Shown here: positions 49,201 through 61,200 of the stretch, piece by piece
Position numbering within the stretch: position 1 is the first letter of the stretch
How the letters are laid out: each line of letters begins with the position of its first letter
Notes under the pieces: generated by a model
Database searches by the model: none
What the model was told of the DNA's origin: nothing
What the model saw: the letters and a program-made list of their open reading frames with translations, nothing else
Source of the DNA: Sarcocystis neurona
Lineage: Eukaryota > Apicomplexa > Conoidasida > Eucoccidiorida > Sarcocystidae
Assembly (NCBI GenBank): GCA_000727475.1
Contig: KL647315.1
Span: forward strand, 1,104,051-1,168,050
Direction: 5' to 3'
Length of the DNA: 64,000 nt
Program-made: the position numbers and the translations under genes

Positions 49201-52200
49201 CTGCTTCTTCTGCTGCCCTTCCATCCTCGCGTCTGCTGCTCCTCTGCTGTTCTTGACGGCCGCGTCCGCCTCGGGACCTCGTGGGGCTGCCGCTTTCCCC
49301 CCACTTCTCCTGCTGCTGTTGCAGCTGCTCCTGCTCAAGAGGCGCCGGTATTGTGCTCGGAGCTGCTGCGTGAAGCACCTCCTGTCTTGCTGTTCGTGGT
49401 GCAGCAGAAGCAGCAACAGTTTCCCCCTCTATTTTCTTCGATCCGTGAAAGAACGCATGCCGAGCAGCAGTGCCACCTGCTTCTCCCGCTCTTCTCCCCC
49501 GGTCTTCTGCTGCCGCCTGCTCGAGCTCCTCTTCTGCTGCACTCACCCGTCTTCCTTCTCCTGCGGCTCTGTTTGCAACGCCGCCCCCTGCTGCTCCTGC
49601 TGCTGCTCCTGCTGCCGCGGCTGCTGCTGCTTCCCCTCCTTTCACGTCCCCGAGACCTGCGTCGACAGCGGCTTTGCTGCTGCTTGAGCCGCTGCTGGAC
49701 AAATCTTTGCCGCCGCCCCCCAGGCGCTGCATCAGCTGCAGGAAGGGGGTCGAGCTTTTCTTCTTCGTCAAAATGCGAGATAACGCGGGCTGAAGAATTA
49801 CCAGCGGGGAGACCTCTGGCGGGATGTACGGGTTCTCTAAATCGCGAGCAACTGTAAGCAGCGTCGCCGGATACAGCTGCATGCAGCAGCACCAGCACCA
49901 GCAAGGGAAGAGGCAGCAGCAGAAGCAGGTGAACGGCAGCACAAGCGGAAGCAGCACAAGAATCAGCTACAGCAGCAGAGAGAGTCAGGTGCCACCAGCA
50001 ACAGCAGCAGCACCAGCAACAGCAGCAGCACCAGCAACAGCAGCAGCAGAAAGAGAAGCAGCAGAAAGAGCAGCAGCAGAAAGAGCAACAGCAGTATCAC
50101 CAGCAACAGCAGTATCACCAGCAACAGCAGCAGCACCAGCAACAGGAGCAGCAACAGCAACAGCACCAGCTACAGCGGCAGCAACAGCAACAGCAGCAGC
50201 AACGGCAACAACAGGAGCAACGGCAACAACAGCAGCACCGGCTGTAGCACCAGCAACAGGAGGAACAGCAACAGCAACAGCAGCAGTAGCAACAGAAACA
50301 GCGCCAGCATGGAGCAGAAGACAGCAGTGAGCACGAGGACACTGGATCCCAGCGGCGGAGCATGAGCAAGAAGTAAGACAGGCGACTTAAATCGAGACCC
50401 GCAGCAGAACAAAAAGGAAAAGAAACCCGGTCGAAGGGTGAGAGGAGGAGCAGGAGAGACAGCGGCGGGGCAGCACATGACAGCAGGAGCACAGAAAGAG
50501 AAAAGGAGGAAGAAAAGAAAGAAGGTGGAGGAGCAGGAGGGGGCACAGCAGAAGTGAGCGGCCAACACATACACAAGCTTAGAGCAGCAGCAGAGAAGAG
50601 CCGAACACAGACAAGGGAAGCAGATGCAGCAGCAGACAGCACCAGGACAACAGCAACAGGAGAACGTCTTTCCTTTGTTCGAATTCGCTGCTGCCTAAAC
50701 GCCGACGCGACAGGAGAAAGGCATGCACCAGCAGCGGGAAAATAGACAGGTACAGAGATGCAAGAAGCAGCAGTTGCACCCACGCAGCCGAGGTGGGGGC
50801 ACACTCCCGCGAATAAGCAGCAGCAGCAGAGGTGCGGCAGCAGCAGCAGAGGTGCGGCAGCAGCAGCAGAGGTGCGGCAGCAGCAGCACCACGAGGTGCA
50901 GGAAAAGGAGAAGCAAAAAACGGGGGCAGGAGCAACACCCGAGAAGGAAAGCAGCAGAAGGCAGAAGGAGTAAAAGCTCCCGCGTAGGTGTTTTCCTGCG
51001 ACAAATCTCCCCGCGGCGCAGCTTTCCTGCGGTCACCAGGACTCCCTGCGTCCTCAGAATAAGAAAAGTGGGAGGTATCATCAACGCAGGAGAGGGATGC
51101 AGGCGCATTTGTCATTTCATTCATTTGCCCACGAAATCTACGAACCGAAAAGCAGGAGCAAGCGAAGTGGCGAGAAGCAACGGCAGAACAGCAGCAGCAG
51201 CAAACCAGAAGCCCAGCAGCGGCGAGAGGCAAACAGCAGCAACAGCACGGGACGCCAAGACGACCGCAGCGCCTTCGTGCGCGTCGACATGAGCAGCAGC
51301 GCCTGCAGGACAAGCAACGGCAGAAGCCGAGGACCAGGACCAGCAGCGGCGGAAAAGACGAGGAATGTCCCGCAGACGACAGCAGCGTAACACAGCAGAC
51401 GATCCGTAGCAGCAGCGGCAGTGGTACGCCAGAGGGCAGCAGCAGAGGAGGAAGTGGTCCGCCGCAGAACAGCAGCAGTCTCCAGCAGACGGCAGCAGCA
51501 GAAGACGAGAGAAAGCGTGGCAGCCACGTTGACGGTCGCAACAACGCAAGAAGAAAAGGAGGCCTCGGCAGGGTGTTGCTGCTGTTCCTGCCCAGACGTA
51601 AATGAACTTGTCTATTCCTGGCGTCGTCACACGCCGCAAGTGGGGAGCCGGCTGTCACACGTTTGTTCGACGATACTCTGGGCTAGAGGAGAAGGAAAAA
51701 TTATGTGACGCACTTCTAAGTCCATACTAAGGGCCTGGTCGCCGGTCGCAGCAGTTTCGAGATGGTAGTGGACGCAGCTCATCTCGAGGGCAACCGTCCT
51801 CTGACCCCGGCGCGGGAAGGGAACAGCAATCCCCTTTCCTTCGAAGGTGAGGAGAACGCGGGAGTCCAAAACCACGAGATCCATAAGGAAGTCAACAGCA
51901 AAACAGGCGTCGCGCACGTCCCGCAGTCGTCCGAGACTTACGCCGTTCGACCTGCAGCCCGGCAGAGACAGCAGAAGCAGCAGAGACGGAAGCAGCAGAG
52001 ACAGAAGAAGTAGACCCCCTTTCTGCGGAGAGAGTGGAGCAGCGAGAAGAGAACTCAAATACAAAAGAAAACACCACCGGGACGGGAGAGATACAGGGAC
52101 GAGAGACAGGTGGAGCAGAAGGAGAAGCAACAGGAGACGAAGCAGAAGAAGCAGCCACCGCAAGACAGCAGAGTCGAAGAAAGCAGCAACAACAGCAGCA

Positions 52201-55200
52201 GCAGGGACACCGCAGAAGAAGAAGAACAGACATGTGACGCAGCTTGGGCAGCTTGGCGCCAGACGGCGGAAACGGCGAAACACTGAGAGGAAGAAGGAGA
52301 GCGATCAGCAGCCGGAACTGCTACTGCTGCTGCAGCAGAGACACCTGCAGAGATATAGAAGCGGTGGACGGGAAGACAGGTCCTCCACCAGACGGGGAAT
52401 GGGAGGGGAACAAAAAGAAAAGGCGGCCGAGGAAGGGGGGGGGCAACGCCCGCGGCAGAAGTCTTCCACACCCGCGCAGCTCCAGAAGCATCAGTCCCAA
52501 GAAACAGACGGAGGAAGGAGAATCCGCATGCAGAAGAAGTGCTGCTGCAGCAGTCGGCGCGTGCGTGTTTGCTGCAGTTGCTGCAGCCGGCCTCTCCTGC
52601 TGTTCCACACGTTTCGTGCTGCTCCCTCCCGTCGTCGCAAGCCTCTTCCTTCGTCTCTGCCGCCGTCACATGCCTCCTCCTCCGCCACTGCCTTTCTTTT
52701 ATCTACGGGTGTGTTGTGTACGTTGGTGTGGGGTGGGGGCGTGGCCCTGCGGTGGTGCGTCTGTTGCCGGATAGAAAAGGCGACGGTATGTCCATGGGAG
52801 GGGGAAAGGAGCGCGGAGAGAGGAAGGAAAACAGCACAGAAAAAGACGGAGAAGACGCAGACAGAGAAAGTGTCGGTACACAGCACGGGTGTGGAGGGGC
52901 GGGGGAGACGAAGACGGAAGGGAAGTCTTCCGAACCGAACTTCTTTGAGTCGAGAAAGCAGCAGAACAGAATGAAAGGGAGACACAGAGACAGAGACCAA
53001 GCCAAGACCTACGCATGCGTGGACGGGGATTCTTTCTGGCAGCAGACAGGCCCCTGCGACTTCTGCGGTGAACACAGACGCAGCCGAGAGGAATGTTGAG
53101 GCACGCAGAAATAGAAGAAGAGAAGAAAAGGAGGGCCGTGTCAGAGGGGAGAAGAGCTGCCGAGAAAGAGGGAGACAGACAGAGAGAAGACAGATGTACG
53201 CACACAAGACGCGGCGTCGCGCGGTGTATGTACACCCGAGCAGATAAGCACCGGAGACACGGAGAGGAGACGAAGAACCTCGTCTCTTCTGCGGAGAAAA
53301 GAAAAGTAAGAATAGAGAGGAAGACTTACTTAAACATTTCCTCAAAAAGCTGCGTACTGGCGTTGGCGAAGTCTTCCGGGTCACCGACAAATGCAGTCAG
53401 CGAGGAGAGCTGCTCTGCTGCTGCTGCTCCTGCTGCTTTTCCACCTTTCGGACTCTGTCCACTTCCTGCTGCTGCTGCAGCTCCTTCACCACGCCCTTCT
53501 TCTGTCCTCCCGTTTCGCAAGGGATAAGAAGACGCAGGAGCAGCAGCAGCAGCAGACGAAGAAGCCGCCCGCGGTCGGGTAAATGGAGAAGTAAAAAAGT
53601 GCCAGAGACGCGTCAACGGGCCCTGCCGCGGAGCGCGACGGGCTCCCAACGCATCGCGAAGTTTCTTCAAACGCACGAAGGCCTTCGACCGCAAGATGCT
53701 GCAGCAACAACGCCAGAGAAAAATTGCGGCAGCAGCAACACAGCAACAGTAACACAGCACGGGCGACACAGCAACAGCTGCAGCAACAGCAGCAGAATGA
53801 AAAGCAGCAATAGCACCAGCAGCAATGGCAGCAGCAGCAATAGCAGCAGCAGCAATAGCAGCAGCAGCAATAGCAACGGCACCTCCAGTAGAAGTAGCAG
53901 CAGCAGCACCACCAGCAGCAGCACCAGGAGCAGCAGCAGCACCAGGAGCAGCAGCAGCACCAGGAGCAGCAGCACCGCGAGCAGCAGCACCAGGAGGGGG
54001 AAGAGCAGCAATAGAGAGGACAGAAGCACAGGAGAAACGGTCCGGATAGAACCGATCTATCAACTATATTTCTTCTCACTTTTCAGTTGTACTTTGGTGT
54101 ATACGTATGTACACGTGTAGTCACAAGGAGAGAGAGACAGAGACAAGGAGACCACGTGGAAGAGGAGAAAGGCAGCACGTGATGCGGCACCTGATGAATT
54201 CTATTCCTGGCAGACTGTCACTTTTGCTGCTGCTCTGCTATCATTCACCTACACAAGATAGGAGTGTAACGAAGAATAAAATGCCCGCCCTGACGCAGTT
54301 GAGTCGAAGCTGCTGCTGGAACGGAACAGCTACTGCCGCTGCTGCTTCTGGCGGGATGGGGGTACGCGTCTGTTGCTGCTGCTTCCGCAGTGCTGCTGCC
54401 CGTCCTCGCCCTCCTGCTACTAAATTTTCAAAGCCAAGCTGCTGGTGCTGCTGCGGGACTGCTCCTGGTCTTGCTGCTACTGCAGCCGCTGCTGGACTGC
54501 TGCTGCTAATCGGCCTGATGCTCCCGCTTCTTCTCCCGTGCTGCTCTTGCTGCTGCTGTTCTTGCTGCTGCTGTTCATGCTGCTGCTGTTCATGCTGCTG
54601 CTGTTCATGTTGTTCCTGTTCTTGCTGCTCCTGTTCTTGCTGCTCCTGTTCTTGCTGCTCCTGTTCTTGCTGCTAGTGCTGCACGTGCGACCCTGCTTTG
54701 TCGACGGCTTACTAAATCGTTTGTAGGGAGTGTTCCTCCTCGAAGGCTTCGCAGAAGGCTTCAATTTCTTCAAGAGAGCTGAGAATTCTGACTTCCTGCT
54801 GCATGCGTCGTCGTTTTTCTTCCTCTTCCTCATCCTCTTTGGTTTCTGCTGCCGCTGTTCGCTCGTCCACCAGTTCGCCTGCTGCTGCGGCTGCCCTAAG
54901 GCTGCTGCGCTGGCCAGCTGAGAGCCGCAGCTTCTGCTGCTCCTCCGTCTGCGTCCCTTCCGACACCTGCGCCGCGCGGCTGCCTAACGACCATAGCTCT
55001 CCTCCCACGACAGCAGCAGCTGAAGCGGAGGGCGGACATGCATCCTCGCCTGCTGCTGCTGCTGTCAATCGAAGCAATTTCAAAGGCCAGCACTTCAGGT
55101 ACATGTCGGCCTCCCAGAGGCTCGCCCGCGGCTTCTCGAAGGATCCCAGGATGCCTGCCTGCCATGCAGCTGCATCGCCAACCGCACCAGCAGCAGGCAC

Positions 55201-58200
55201 GTACACACACCAGCAGCAAAGCGCGATAGAACTATACACAAGGAGCAGCAGCAAAGCAGAATGCTGCAGCAGCAGCAGCAAAGTACACATAGCAGCAGCA
55301 AAGCAGAAACCAGCAGCAGCAGCAGGGTACACCCAGCACCAGCGAGTCACTAAGCAGCAGCAGCAGCCGTGAAGAACACGTAGAAGAGGGAAAGCAGCAA
55401 CAGCGATAGCAAAGACCATGCTGCAGCAGCAGCAGCAGAAGCACCAGGGTAAATCCGGATCAAGTAGCGACCCATGTACAGCAGCAGGCCAAAAGACAGA
55501 GCAGCAGCAGACAACGCGAAGAAACCTGTCCGGACAAGAGCAGCAAAGCAGGTGCGACGCGTGCAACAACAGCAGCAGCGACGGAAGGAGCAGCACCGGC
55601 ACACGCCACCGCAGCAGCACACGCCACCACAGCAGCACATCCGCCACTGCCGCAGGAGGTCGCCAACGCATGCAACAGGCCTCAACAGTCGAAGTCACCT
55701 CTTCTCAAAAGTGGGTATCCCTGCAGGCTGCCTTTCTCCTCTCCCCCCGCAGGCGTGTGTACACAGTCCCCACTGCGACGGCTTTTTTCGGTGTACATAC
55801 ACCCGACGACGCGGACGCCCCGCTTCCAATCCGGCCTCCTCTCCACACACGGTTTTCACGGTCATTTTAGCAACACATCCCCAACACGCGCCTCGCGTAT
55901 TTGCACGACCACCCTACAAACTTTTGCAGGCATATCTGCAGATACGTAGGAATATATGCGTTATTATCCTTTCCCGTACGTCCCCACGTATATATACACG
56001 TATTCACCCCGGACAGCCTTTTGTACGGAAACATGCAAATATATATACAAATACGTACGTGACCGCATGCACGTCGGTCTCCCATACCTACACATAGGAG
56101 ACCGACATGCATGCGGTCACTCAGACGCAGGCTGACGCCCATACATATATATATATGGATAGATGGATAGATATCGAGCTCCGCGCGTGCGTGCACTGTT
56201 CCTCGTTTGTTCTCTCTCTACAAATATTTATTGGAAGATTTGTTCGGCATTTCTTCGTTCTATATCTTCTCGTGAGCACCGGAGACAGCCCCAGGCCAAG
56301 GAAGGGGGTACGGCACGCGTTATCTTCGTTGCCACTTCTGCTGCTGAAGCTGCGAGTTGCTGTCGTCGCCCTCTTTCGGCTTCTCAGTTTTTCGTGCTTC
56401 CCCGCCCTTTCCTCTCCCTTCTTCTTCCTTTCCCTTCCAGCCCCTGCCAACTTCTCTCTGCTGTGTGCTGCTCTCTCCGGAGAACAGCTGCTGCCCTTGT
56501 GTCCACCTCCTCTCTTTTCCCGTCTGCTGCTCGTCCCGTCCGTCCTCTGTCCCCCCCCCTTCGGGCGTCTCCCGCCGCCCCTCGACGTCCTCTCTTCTTT
56601 GCCTTCCCTTTCTCTTTTTGTCTCGTGAACTTTGCTGTCGTTGTTCTTCTTCTGGGGAGAGGGTCGGCCGCTTTTCTGCTGCACTTCTTCTGTCGTCGGT
56701 TTCCCCACCTCTTTGTGCCTCCACTTGGAGGCGCAGTATCGGTTCCAGCTGATCTATACACATGTGTAGATGCATATTAAGGAAATATGGCTCGACTAGC
56801 ATGTATTATAGACGTTGACAGGAGCGTATGCCACAGTCCTTGGGTACACTCGGAGGAGGTAGACGTGTGTGTACGCCGCAGTGGGGTGTCGCTTGCTGTC
56901 TGCTGCTTCCCCTTGAGCTGCGAGTCCTCCGTTGCTTCGTTTCTTGTCCTCACCGAAGAGGATGAAGTAGTACTCCACCCATTTCCACATGCTCAGGGCT
57001 TGAGTCTCCGAGAACACAATGTTCATATCGAAAAATGTGAGAAACAGCCCGCAGGAAGGCAGTGGCTGCTGCTTCTCCTCCGGCGGCCGTCGCTGCACAC
57101 CCCAAATGCTCCAACACCGCTCCACCGGCCCGTCCTTCGGGATCGTCGGCACCAGCGACAAATACAACTTCGCCTGTCCCTGCAGCGCGCAACAGCGGAA
57201 GAAGAGAAGGAACAGCAGCACGAACAAACAGCAGAGGCGGCGTCACGCCCACGGTCCGCACGAGAGAGCACGGCGGCAGCAAGAAACGCCAACAGCAGCA
57301 AAAAACACCAGCAGCAGCAAGAACCGGTGGCAGCAGCAGCAGCAACAGCAAGATACGACGGCAGCAGCAAGAAACACCAGCAGCAGCAAGAAGTAGTTTC
57401 AGCACAAGAGAGCGCGGCACGTGCAAGGTGGTGAAGCGGAGAAACACTGCGGTAATGCCCATGCCGCGCTTGTTAACGCAGCAGCAGCAGCAGCGTGAGA
57501 AGCAGCACCAGCAAGATGCGGAGGAAGTAAATGACGAAATGACGAGGAAGAAGCGTCGGTACAGCAGCAGCAGCAGAGGCGTGGAGAAAACAGGTGGAAA
57601 CCCACGACCAGCCAGCGCAGCAAGCACCCCGTGCACGACGACCGCATGTGCACATACATGTATATATATACATATATATACGCAGTTCCCTCTACGTAAA
57701 AGACCCATACGCATTTCCTTCTCGAGTACTATACAGATACCTATATATATATATATATACACACATTTACAGAGAAAGCTACACATATATATATATATAT
57801 ATATACATATGTATAAATGATAGTACGACAATATAAGTGTGTATATATATATAGGTATATAGGCAAACACAGAAGACTTAAATTTTGAACACACGAGTTT
57901 TCGCACGCATATATGCGTTTGAAATGGAGATAGGAGAGCAAAGCAAAGAAGGAAGGGCAATTGAACACGAATCGATATGCATGCATATATACATATATAT
58001 GTATATGTATATGTAGAGGGAGAGAGAGAGAGAGAAGAAAAGGAACAATAAATTGAGGTGGTGAATTCCTCTCTTTTTTCAGAGTTGAGGGAGCACCAAG
58101 GAAAGGACGTTTCTACGTTTTTTGTGTGCAACACAGCAACAGCACCAGGGCGGTCGGCAGCAACCAGGGGCTGCATGCGTATGTACAGCGCGTCCTACGT

Positions 58201-61200
58201 CGACGCGGGCGTCGTTGCTGCAGCAGCAACAGCAGCAGAAGCCCGACTTAAAACAGTCAGCAGGGCGCCTGCAGCAAAGCGTTTCTCTTCGTCTCTTTTT
58301 TGCCGGCTCAGCACAAGAGAGAGAAAGCGACCCGCATAAAGAAGCGCAGCAACAGCAGCAGCAGCCGCCGCACATGCAGTCGCTGAGACAAGCAGGTCGA
58401 CCGCAGCTTTGCTGCCTTATCTTGAAGCACTGCCGCATGCAGCCTTCCGCCAGTGTCAGGCACAGAAGACACGTGACTTGCAGAAAAACACAGAAGGACA
58501 GAGACAGAGAAAGACGCGCTGGCACAGAGTAGGAGCCTCCGTCCCTGCCGTCGGTCGACGCATGCAGTCGCCACACGTACACTTTCAATGTTTCTACCTA
58601 CAACGGCACCACCGGTAGTAGTAGCCACGCACAGGCAGAAAGGACGATGTACGCACGTACAGGAATACACACACCTAAGCAGAGAGACACGGAGAGACAG
58701 TTCGACTATGTGTGTGTATATATGTATGTGTATGTGGACATACTTGTACATGTACATATATGTATATACAAAAGTATCCATCTGTGTAGGTGTGTGTGAA
58801 GACATACCTGTATATGTATATATATACGTGTGTATACAAAGGTATCCATGTGTGTATGTGTGCGTGTGTGTGTGTGGACATAGCTACGTACCTATGTGTG
58901 TACAAACGTATCCCTGTGCATGCACGTATGTATGGAGGGGAGCAGTGTATTATATCCACATCTACGTATGGAGCGCTTATGTGTGTGCACGACTTAGTAC
59001 ATACTTTTGAACAACATGTCGAAGGGGAGTCGACGCGGAGGTGGTGCCGGTATAACCATCGGATATACGCGTAGAGGCAGATACGTCATACATGCAGAGA
59101 AGAACAGCAGCGTGTTGCGACGCACAGACAGAGAGAGACAGACACATGGAGGGACAGAAGCAGACACGGAGACACGGAGACGGAGGGAGACGGAGACACG
59201 GAGGCAGAGGGAGACGCAGACGCAGAGTGAGAGACGGAGAGAGACGGCAGTTTCAGTGCGTATATATGTGTGATTGTAGACGTACAATTATAGAGAGATG
59301 CCGACGCTATACATATATATATATATATATGTATGTATGTATATCTGTCACGGGAGACGGAGACACGTCTACGTCAATGGTGGATATGGCGAGACACATA
59401 CGTGCGCGTCTCGATTGACTGCCTCCTGACGGGCATGCAGAAGAGCGAGAGAAGAAAGGGAAAAGGGATTGGAGCGTTGAAGAAGAAGCGACGTTTTTTA
59501 TCGAACTGCAGAGAAATGACGTACGTGAAAGAGGTCCGGGTCGAAAATGTACTCGTGTTTGATATGCCAGAGACAGAGCATGAACGCGTGCAGCTCTGGC
59601 GCCAGCGCCTGGTTAAGCCTCATGGAACACGTGACCTGCTGCGTCTGCTGCGGCAGCAAACGTTCTTCTTCTTCTTTGCTGCTGCTGCCGCTTTCCACCG
59701 CTGTCGGCTCGCGCGCACCTGCCCATGTCTCTTCGCCTGCCGCTGCCTCTGCTGCTGCTGCAGCCTGCTGCTGCTGCCGCGGCGTGGGCCAGGACGCAGC
59801 AGCAAAATCGCCGGTCCCCTTCCCGCCGTCTGCGTCCCCAAACGGCACCACCACCTGCGTCTGCTCCTGCTGCTGCTCTCCGGGGCCGCCACGTCTTACT
59901 ACGGAAAACGCCGCGCCGACTGTTGAAGCGCGCTGCTGCAGCAAGGAAGCCTCCACGTCGTCTCTCTCTCCTCTTCCTTTTCCTGCTCCGTTCCCCAGCC
60001 ACCCTGCCGTCACCTGCACCACTCCTGAAACTTTCGTCTGCTGCGGCTGCCCCTCCGCCACGCGCTGCAGTGGTTGCTCGAGTTCCTGCTGCGCCGCTGC
60101 CGCTGCTGGCAATGACGCCAGAAACACTCCCTCCGACCGAAGACGTAGTCGCTGCCGCATGCTGCGCATCCCACCCGCTCCTTCTCCGTCTTCACCTCCT
60201 CCTGCTGCCAGTGGTACTGCCGTTGGGCCTCTTCCTGTTCCTGCGCCTGCTGCTGTTCCTGCGCCTGCTGCTGTTCCTGTGCCTCCTGCCGTTCCGGCGC
60301 CTGCTCCAAGTGCAGCAGCAAGTACCTGCGTATCTGACCACGGCACGACATCGTAGAAGATATCTTCGTCTTCTCCTTCTTCTTCTTCCCCTCCTTCCTT
60401 TTCTTCTTCTTCGGTACCTTCCCTAGCGTGAGGGCTGTCCTCCAAAGGAGGAAACAGAGCAGCGTCCTCTCTCTCGGCTGTTTGCAGAGGTGCAGCAGCA
60501 GTGAAACAAGAAGATGACACGCCGCCGCCTGCACGCGGTGCTGTCGCAGCTGTCGCAGTTTCCATGAAAGATGCGTCTCTAACAAAGGCAGCAAACGCAG
60601 AAGAAGGCGCAAAAGGAAAGGGGGATGGGGCGGCAGCAACGGCAGTGATCCCGGAAGCTGGAGACGGCCCATGCACTGCAGGCCAGGCAGCAGCCGCAGC
60701 AGCAGCAGACGCAGAGGACGACACCCCGCACTCCACAAAAGCAGCTGCGGCAGCAGGAGCGACTTCCCGTGCTTCAAATAGGGCAGCGACTGCAGACAGT
60801 CTTGCGTCTTCTCCGTCTTCATCTCCAGCACCAGCAGCAACTTCTTGTAGTACAATTTCCCGCGTGGTAACTCTCAGAGGTGGAGGAGCTGCCGCAGCGA
60901 CTAAACACACAGACGTGAACAGCGCATGCCGTCTAGACCGTAGCCGCTCCTCCTCCTTCTGCGCCTCCTGCTGTTCCTCCTCCTCCTGCTGCTCCTCCTC
61001 CTGCCGCTGCTCCTGCTGTTGTTGCTGCTGCGGCGTGTCCAAATGCCTGACTTCGTGTTGCTGCTGTTGTCGACGTGTGGGGTGTTCTGCGCGGGATGCA
61101 TAAGGTTTTCTCCGCAGCAAGCACCGCAGCTGCTGCTTGCAGTCTGTTAAATCGTTCCCTGTTGACGACAAGGATGTCCGCGCAGAAAGAGAAGATGAAA

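Noticed and set aside
50960..51060. Possible exon reading GVLVTAGKLRRGEICRRK
   Set aside because: No usable donor follows, and exons 5 and 6 join in phase without it.
59000..59060. Possible exon ending LPFDMLFK before GTATGT
   Set aside because: No acceptor AG exists upstream in the frame, and exons 1 and 2 join in phase without it.
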